Assembly (NCBI RefSeq): GCF_000632495.1 | Contig: NZ_JFZT01000001.1 | Coordinates: 1 to 18,317, forward strand | Length of the DNA: 18,317 nucleotides | Source: Candidatus Acidianus copahuensis | GTDB lineage: Archaea > Thermoproteota > Thermoprotei_A > Sulfolobales > Sulfolobaceae | Reading direction: 5' to 3' | Shown: positions 14,048 through 18,317 of the stretch, in pieces | Layout: every line of letters begins with the position of its first letter | Numbering within the stretch: the first letter of the stretch is position 1 | Program-made: the position numbers and the translations under genes | The notes under the pieces: model-generated | What the model was told of the DNA's origin: nothing | Databases searched by the model: none | What the model saw: only the letters and a program-made list of their open reading frames with translations

Positions 14048-14713
14048 ATGTATCTTTCTCCAAGGGAGCAGGAAAAACTCCTAATCTCATGGGCAGCTGA
14101 ATTAGCTAAAAGACGTAAATCAAAAGGGTTAAAGCTGAATTTCGAAGAGGCATATGCAATTCTCATTGACTACATTCTTGAATCAGCTAGAGAAGGAAAA
14201 ACCATGAAGGAGATCATAACTGGAGCCCAAACAGTCTTAAGTGAAGAAGACGTCATGGATGGAGTTCCAGACTTGATTGATATAGTTCAGGTTGAGGCTA
14301 CGTTTCCTGATGGAACAAAACTAGTTACCATAAGGAAGCCAATTAAGTCTAGTAAAACGTTAGACACTTTCGTTGTTAAAGACGAAGAAGTTGATTTAGG
14401 GGGAGATGATAAGGGAGAAGAGGAAATTGAAGTTGACAACATAGGAGATAGACCAGTTCAGGTTGGATCCCATTTCCACTTCTTCGAGGTAAATAGAACA
14501 CTAAGGTTTAACAGGGAAAAAGCGTTTGGAAAAAGGCTAGATATACCAGCTGGGACATCGATAAGGTTTGAACCAGGAGAAAAAAAAGTTGTAAAGCTGA
14601 GGAACATAGGAGGAAATAGAAGGGTTACAGGTCTTAATGGCTTAACTGAAGGTTCCCTAAATCACAATAAGGAACAAGCTATAAGAAGAGCAAAGGAGAG
14701 AGATTTCTCTTGA
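14048..14713 (+). CDS. ureAB: urease gamma-beta fusion subunit
   Basis: This 221-aa protein is a fusion of two urease subunits. Residues 1-99 match UreA (gamma): LSPREQEKLLISWAAELAKRR, then EDVMDGVPDLIDIVQVEATFPDGTKLVT. Residues from about 109 match UreB (beta), with GDRPVQVGSHFHFFEVN, RLDIPAGTSIRFEPGE and the GLNGLTEG tail. The short linker, about residues 100-108, joins them in frame. Such fusion also occurs in Helicobacter UreA, whereas most bacteria keep two genes. The subunit packs around UreC to form the urease that splits urea into ammonia and CO2. It is first in the operon, with a TATA element about 27 bp upstream and no room for a long leader. Its stop overlaps the ureC start by 4 nt. 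Confidence 0.95.
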   Translation: MYLSPREQEKLLISWAAELAKRRKSKGLKLNFEEAYAILIDYILESAREGKTMKEIITGAQTVLSEEDVMDGVPDLIDIVQVEATFPDGTKLVTIRKPIKSSKTLDTFVVKDEEVDLGGDDKGEEEIEVDNIGDRPVQVGSHFHFFEVNRTLRFNREKAFGKRLDIPAGTSIRFEPGEKKVVKLRNIGGNRRVTGLNGLTEGSLNHNKEQAIRRAKERDFS

Positions 14714-16374
14714 AGATAAGTAGAAAAAGATACCTCGAACTTTACGGACCAACGGTAGGTGATCGGATTAGATTAGGTGACACTAGTTTATACATTACAG
14801 TAGAAAAGGATTTAATACTTCACGGTGATGAACTAGTCTTTGGAGCGGGAAAAACGGCAAGAGATGGGTTAGGACTTTCCCCATCAGCTGAAGGAGAGGA
14901 ATCAATGGATACTATAATAACGAACGTAGTGATTTTTGATCCCTTACTTGGCGTGGTTAAGGCTGACATAGGAATTAAAGATGGAATAGTGGTAGGAATA
15001 GGACATGGTGGTAACCCTTTTACAATGGATGGGATTGACTTTGTTCTAGGTTCAGGGACTGAGATAATATCCGGTGAAGGATTAATAGCAACTCCAGGTT
15101 TCATAGATAGCCATGTTCACTGGGTGGCGCCACAGCAAGTATTTGATGCGATCTCCGCAGGCTTCACTACACTAATTGGTGGAGGAACTGGTCCTGCAGA
15201 GGGCACTAAGGCAACGACTGTTACACCAGGCCCTTGGAACTTAAGGGTTGTTATGGAAGCTCTTGATAACTTTCCAATAAACTTTGCTCTAACCTCTAAG
15301 GGATCATCTTCAAGAGAACCTATGGAAAATGATCTTATTGCTGGTGCTTCAGGCTTCAAAGTTCATGAGGATTGGGGTGCTATGCCAAGGGTGTTGGATG
15401 AAACCTTATCAGTTGCTGATGAACATGACGTTCAAGTAACCCTCCACACAGATACCTCAAACGAAAGTGGATACCTAGAGGATACGTTAAATGCGATCGG
15501 AGGAAGAACCATTCACGCTTATCACGTTGAAGGAGCAGGAGGTGGTCATGCTCCAGATATTATAAGAATATCGGGAGAACCCAACGTACTTCCCTCCTCT
15601 ACTAATCCAACTAAACCTTACACTATACACACATACGATGAACACCTGGAGATGCTCATGGCAGTCCATCACTTAAACCCAAAAGTTAAGGAAGATGTTG
15701 CTTACGCTGAGTCAAGGATAAGAGAGGAAACAATGGCAGCCGAGGATTACCTACATGACATAGGTGGAATTAGCATGATGTCTTCTGACTCTCAAGCTAT
15801 GGGAAGAGTTGGAGAGACAGGGATTAGAACATTTCAGCTTGCACATAAAATGAAGGGTATTAATGGAGGGGATGGAAATGAGAGGCCTTTAATGTACTTG
15901 GCTAAAATTACAATAAATCCAGCTATAACCCACGGAATATCGAACTATGTTGGGTCAATATCTCCAGGTAAAATAGCTGACATAGTTCTTTGGGATCCTA
16001 AATTCTTTCCGGTAAAGCCATATATGGTTATAAAAGGTGGGGCAATTGCTTGGGCACTAATGGGAGATACTAACGCATCAATAGCATACTCTCAGCCTGT
16101 ACTTTATAAACCAATGTTCGGTTATTACACTAAGGTAACTTCCTTTATGTTTACTTCCCAAGAAGGTGTAGAAAACGCATCAAAAGTGGTAAGGAGAAGA
16201 GTTTTACCAGTTTCAGGAACTAGAAAACTAGGGAAGAAGGATATGATAAGAAACAACGCTTTACCAAAGATTGAAGTCAATCCAGACACTTATGAAGTAA
16301 CAATTAACGGCGTAAAACCACAAGTTCCTCCTTCAAGAGAACTACCTCTAACTAGACTTTACTTCATGTTCTAG
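14710..16374 (+). CDS. ureC: urease alpha subunit (catalytic, nickel-binding)
   Basis: This 554-aa protein carries all the metal and catalytic residues of UreC: HVH (His135, His137), carbamylated Lys217 and His219 in FKVHEDWG, His246 in VTLH, His272 in AYHVEGAGGGHAPD, His320, Arg336, and Asp360 in SSDSQAMGRVG. N-terminal YGPTVGDRIRLGDT and C-terminal LYFMF also match. The active-site flap reads LMAVHH, so the nearly universal flap cysteine (Cys319 in Klebsiella numbering) is Val319. Loss of this residue is compatible with activity in mutated bacterial ureases but changes inhibitor response. A loop after AHKMK is about nine residues shorter than in Klebsiella. The TTG start at 14710 forms a TTGA overlap with ureAB and has GGAG at 14695-14698. 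Confidence 0.96.
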   Translation: MKISRKRYLELYGPTVGDRIRLGDTSLYITVEKDLILHGDELVFGAGKTARDGLGLSPSAEGEESMDTIITNVVIFDPLLGVVKADIGIKDGIVVGIGHGGNPFTMDGIDFVLGSGTEIISGEGLIATPGFIDSHVHWVAPQQVFDAISAGFTTLIGGGTGPAEGTKATTVTPGPWNLRVVMEALDNFPINFALTSKGSSSREPMENDLIAGASGFKVHEDWGAMPRVLDETLSVADEHDVQVTLHTDTSNESGYLEDTLNAIGGRTIHAYHVEGAGGGHAPDIIRISGEPNVLPSSTNPTKPYTIHTYDEHLEMLMAVHHLNPKVKEDVAYAESRIREETMAAEDYLHDIGGISMMSSDSQAMGRVGETGIRTFQLAHKMKGINGGDGNERPLMYLAKITINPAITHGISNYVGSISPGKIADIVLWDPKFFPVKPYMVIKGGAIAWALMGDTNASIAYSQPVLYKPMFGYYTKVTSFMFTSQEGVENASKVVRRRVLPVSGTRKLGKKDMIRNNALPKIEVNPDTYEVTINGVKPQVPPSRELPLTRLYFMF

Positions 16375-16379
16375 GTGAT
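16373..16379 (+). promoter_or_regulatory. strong Shine-Dalgarno motif for ureE
   Basis: AGGTGAT overlaps the end of ureC and ends 3 nt before the ATG at 16383. It matches the complement expected for the archaeal 16S 3' end. Confidence 0.55.
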
Positions 16380-16382
16380 AAA

Positions 16383-16814
16383 ATGAGAGTAACTAAGAAA
16401 GATAACGAAGAAGGAAGAAGTGTAGACGGTATAATAGATGTGGGCTGGGAATGTCTGGATTCTGGAAAGTGCAGGGTTAAAGTCATGGAAGAAGTTCTCT
16501 TTATAGATGTAAAGGATTTGAGGGATGGGGATATAGTTATTGCTGAGGATGGAAGAAGATTTAGAGTAAGATTAAAGGAAGAGGAAGTCATAAGCCTTCC
16601 AATAAGGGATGAGTTATCCTTTACTTTAGGCTATATAATAGGCAACTTTCACTCTAGGGTAATGATAAAGGAAAGAAAAGTTTACGCTATGGCTGTTCCA
16701 ACTCTTATGGAAAGGTTATCAGAGTTTAATGCTCAAAAGGTTAAAACAAAGTTCATGCCAAACATTGAACTACCAATTCCCTACAGTGTGGTGCTAGACT
16801 TTGGTCAGCGTTAG
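16383..16814 (+). CDS. ureE: urease accessory nickel chaperone UreE
   Basis: This 143-aa protein has an N-terminal peptide-binding half with FIDVKDLRDGDIVIAEDGRRFRV and a C-terminal metal-binding half with FTLGYIIGNFH (Gly87, Asn88, His90), then MAVPTLMERLSEF. His90 is the equivalent of the dimer-interface nickel ligand of UreE (His96 in Klebsiella). The histidine-rich tail of many bacterial UreE proteins is absent: the chain ends in DFGQR. It delivers Ni2+ to UreG and then to apo-urease in the cytoplasm. It starts 8 nt after ureC with a strong SD motif, and its end overlaps the TTG start of ureF by 14 nt. Overall similarity to bacterial UreE is modest, so the call rests on the GNxH motif plus position. 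Confidence 0.85.
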   Translation: MRVTKKDNEEGRSVDGIIDVGWECLDSGKCRVKVMEEVLFIDVKDLRDGDIVIAEDGRRFRVRLKEEEVISLPIRDELSFTLGYIIGNFHSRVMIKERKVYAMAVPTLMERLSEFNAQKVKTKFMPNIELPIPYSVVLDFGQR

Positions 16815-17397
16815 AATATTTCAGTTATTCGATAGCGCTCTTCCAATAGGTTCTTTCAATTTTTCTAATGGCGTAGAAGAGGCTTACTATTCCGGATTAG
16901 ATGTAAAGGAATTCATTAGATCAACATTTAAAAGCGTAGTCTTGATGGGAGATGTTGCAGCTGCTAGAATTGCTTTCGAAGATCCAAGGAAGGCTGATTC
17001 CCTAGTGTTTGCGTCAAAATTAACTGCAGAATTAAGAGATGCAACGAGATCTATGGGTGTTTCACTAGTTAGATTAGGTTTATGCCAAAACGATTACCTA
17101 AATGGCGTTTTAGAAGATAAAGAAATAGGAACTTATCCTGTAACAGTAGCTCAGACGTGTAAGTGTATGGATATTGACGTAGACACTTGCCTAAAAGGAT
17201 TAGCTTATTCTGAACTTGCTCAAATGGTGTTCTCGGCCGTTAGACTAGGATCTATGGATTACATTAATGGACAAAAGCTAATTTATTCATTAATGGAGGA
17301 GTTCAAAATAGCAGATGAGTTCTCTCCGTTCTCTCCAGTTCTAGATTACATGTCAAGAAAACATCAGATTAGGGAACCAAAGGTGTTTTCCTCTTGA
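16801..17397 (+). CDS. ureF: urease accessory protein UreF
   Basis: This 198-aa, mostly helical protein opens with RIFQLFDSALPIGSFNFSNGVE, the UreF N-terminal signature (LLQLxDSAxPxGxFxHSxGLE), and continues with LTAELRDATRSMGVSLVRLG, which matches the conserved R...S...G..L region. UreF bridges UreD and UreG and gates GTP hydrolysis during nickel insertion. At 198 aa it is shorter than the usual 220-240. The TTG at 16801 is the first in-frame start after a TAG at 16795 and lies inside the end of ureE (14-nt overlap), with GGTG at 16790-16793 as a possible SD. Its TGA overlaps the ureG TTG by 4 nt, so the two are probably translationally coupled. Confidence 0.9.
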   Translation: MVSVRIFQLFDSALPIGSFNFSNGVEEAYYSGLDVKEFIRSTFKSVVLMGDVAAARIAFEDPRKADSLVFASKLTAELRDATRSMGVSLVRLGLCQNDYLNGVLEDKEIGTYPVTVAQTCKCMDIDVDTCLKGLAYSELAQMVFSAVRLGSMDYINGQKLIYSLMEEFKIADEFSPFSPVLDYMSRKHQIREPKVFSS

Positions 17398-18026
17398 TCA
17401 GAGTAGGCGTACTAGGTCCTGTAGGATCAGGCAAAACAACCCTCATTGAGAGAATGACAGAAATGCTAATCTCCTTTGGATTTTCTGTTGGGATAATAAC
17501 AAACGACGTAATTTCACAACATGATGCCTTGACTATCTACAGAAAATTAGTAGAGGAAAAAAAGATATTACCCAAAGAGAACTTAATAGGTATTGTTACG
17601 GGAGGTTGCCCTCATACTGCAATAAGGGAAGATCCCTCACTTAACGTTATGGCATTAAATAAGCTAACTTCTAGAAAAAATTTTGACTTTATCTTTTTAG
17701 AAAGCGGAGGGGATAACGTTATGTCAACTTTTAGTCCTAGACTAGCTGATTATACAATTTTCGTGCTAGATACCTCAGCTGGTGATAAATATCCGGGTAA
17801 GGGAGGACTTGGAATATTTGAGAGCGATCTGCTAATAATAAATAAAATAGATTTAGCTGAATACGTTGGAGCTAACCTAAAGAAAATGAAGGAGGATGCA
17901 ATAAAGGTAAGAAATGGAAAGCCATTTACTTTCATAAGCCTAAAAACAGGAGAAGGTCTTGAAGATCTAATAAAAACGTTCTTAGGAGATGTTGGGCTTG
18001 ATAGGGAAACTGAGAGTGAGAACTAA
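17394..18026 (+). CDS. ureG: urease accessory GTPase UreG
   Basis: This 210-aa SIMIBI-class GTPase has the P-loop GPVGSGKTTL (9-18), the metal-binding GGCPHTAIREDPS with Cys72-Pro-His74, FLESGGDN, the DTSAGDKYPGKGGLGI region and the INKIDLAEYVGANL guanine-specificity segment. It couples GTP hydrolysis to nickel insertion with UreE, UreF and UreD. Two conserved segments differ: the usual NDIYTKEDA reads NDVISQHDA, and the usual VETGGCPH reads IVTGGCPH, so residues equivalent to Helicobacter Tyr39, Glu42 and Glu62 are Ile40, His43 and Val68. The TTG start overlaps ureF by 4 nt, with AGGTG at 17381-17385. Its last 29 nt overlap the start of ureD. Confidence 0.95.
   Translation: MIRVGVLGPVGSGKTTLIERMTEMLISFGFSVGIITNDVISQHDALTIYRKLVEEKKILPKENLIGIVTGGCPHTAIREDPSLNVMALNKLTSRKNFDFIFLESGGDNVMSTFSPRLADYTIFVLDTSAGDKYPGKGGLGIFESDLLIINKIDLAEYVGANLKKMKEDAIKVRNGKPFTFISLKTGEGLEDLIKTFLGDVGLDRETESEN
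17985..17990 (+). promoter_or_regulatory. Shine-Dalgarno motif for ureD
   Basis: GGAGAT ends 7 nt before the TTG at 17998. This favours that start over the TTG at 17992, which is only 1 nt away. Confidence 0.4.
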
Positions 18027-18317
18027 CGGAATAATAGAAAGAGAAGGTCCACTTAATGCTTTTCTATTTGGGGAGACGATCATGATAGCTAATCCATCAG
18101 AGGTTTTAGCCCATAATGACTACCTAGAGATTCAAGTTGAATCAGAAGGAAACATTATCGTAGAAGATCAAGCTTTTACTAAGATATCCTCAAAAAGTAA
18201 CATCAAAATAAAAGTTGAAGGAAGAGGGAAGAGGATAAATTGGTTACTTCATCCATACTTGTTTTACAATGATAGTTCAGCTGAGATCACGAATAAATTC
18301 TTCCTCAACGAAGGAAA
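17998..18317 (+). CDS. ureD: urease accessory protein UreD/UreH (3' end cut by window)
   Basis: A frame from TTG at 17998 stays open for 106 codons to the window end. The segment NPSEVLAHNDYLEIQVESEG followed by IIVEDQAFTKI resembles the UreD pattern of NPxGGxxxGDxLxixVxxxxGAxxxxTTQAxTKI, though the glycine-rich part is poorly conserved. The segment HPYLFYNDS fits the later HPxPxIPFxxA-type strand loosely. UreD is the scaffold that binds urease and UreF during nickel insertion. Being directly after ureG, overlapping it by 29 nt and having a suitable SD all support the call. The rest of the gene is outside the window, so length and completeness are unknown. Confidence 0.78.
   Translation, partial: MIGKLRVRTNGIIEREGPLNAFLFGETIMIANPSEVLAHNDYLEIQVESEGNIIVEDQAFTKISSKSNIKIKVEGRGKRINWLLHPYLFYNDSSAEITNKFFLNEG

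Noticed and set aside
14820..15672. Minus-strand open frames opposite ureC
   Set aside because: ureC is unambiguous here; the reverse frames are low-complexity Ser/Pro/Ile-rich translations with no motif or start signal.
1..18317. CRISPR array, tRNA/rRNA genes or complete insertion sequence
   Set aside because: No regularly spaced repeats, no tRNA-like cloverleaf segments and no transposase motifs were found on either strand by eye.

Overview
The window looks like chromosomal DNA from a thermoacidophilic crenarchaeon of the order Sulfolobales. It is AT-rich, and most genes or transcription units begin with a TATA-like element centred about 27-30 bp before the start codon, the spacing expected for leaderless archaeal transcripts. 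Genes inside operons instead carry Shine-Dalgarno-like motifs (GGAGG, AGGTGAT) and often use GTG or TTG starts with 4-nt stop/start overlaps. The order-level assignment is an inference from this architecture and the protein style; no rRNA is present to confirm it.

Layout. 1-509 (-) is the 5' part of a class I glutamine amidotransferase. 510-959 is AT-rich and mostly non-coding. 960-2423 (-) is an NCS1-family nucleobase/hydantoin/allantoin-type permease. 2424-2815 is an intergenic region rich in small repeats. 2816-4362 (+) is a two-gene unit: a PuuE / cyclic-imide-hydrolase-type member of the polysaccharide deacetylase family, overlapping an Asp/Glu-racemase-superfamily protein (maleate isomerase / arylmalonate decarboxylase / hydantoin racemase group). 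4433-7322 (+) is a second two-gene unit: an APC permease followed by a dihydropyrimidinase/hydantoinase-like amidohydrolase. 7500-9008 (+) is a second, paralogous APC permease. 9241-10152 (+) is a calcineurin-type metallophosphoesterase. 10302-11438 (+) is a GlcD-like FAD-linked oxidase, convergent with a (-) strand operon (13746 to 11461) of a class III aminotransferase and a Rieske non-heme iron oxygenase. From 14048 to the window end (+) lies a compact urease operon: ureAB (fused gamma+beta), ureC, ureE, ureF, ureG and a 3'-truncated ureD.

How it may work together (inference). Ring-amide transport (NCS1), two unrelated cyclic amide/imide-opening folds, a racemase-superfamily protein, two permeases, an oxidase, a Rieske oxygenase, an aminotransferase and urease resemble an island for using cyclic nitrogen compounds (hydantoins, pyrimidines, allantoin-like ureides), with urease recovering ammonia. 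The enzyme that would release urea, or a carbamoylase, is not in the window, so the pathway is incomplete as seen and the substrate unknown. The two catabolic-type operons at 2816 and 4433 share an inverted repeat, GATTA-N7-TAATC, at their promoters, which suggests common regulation. The urease promoter carries a different short palindrome.
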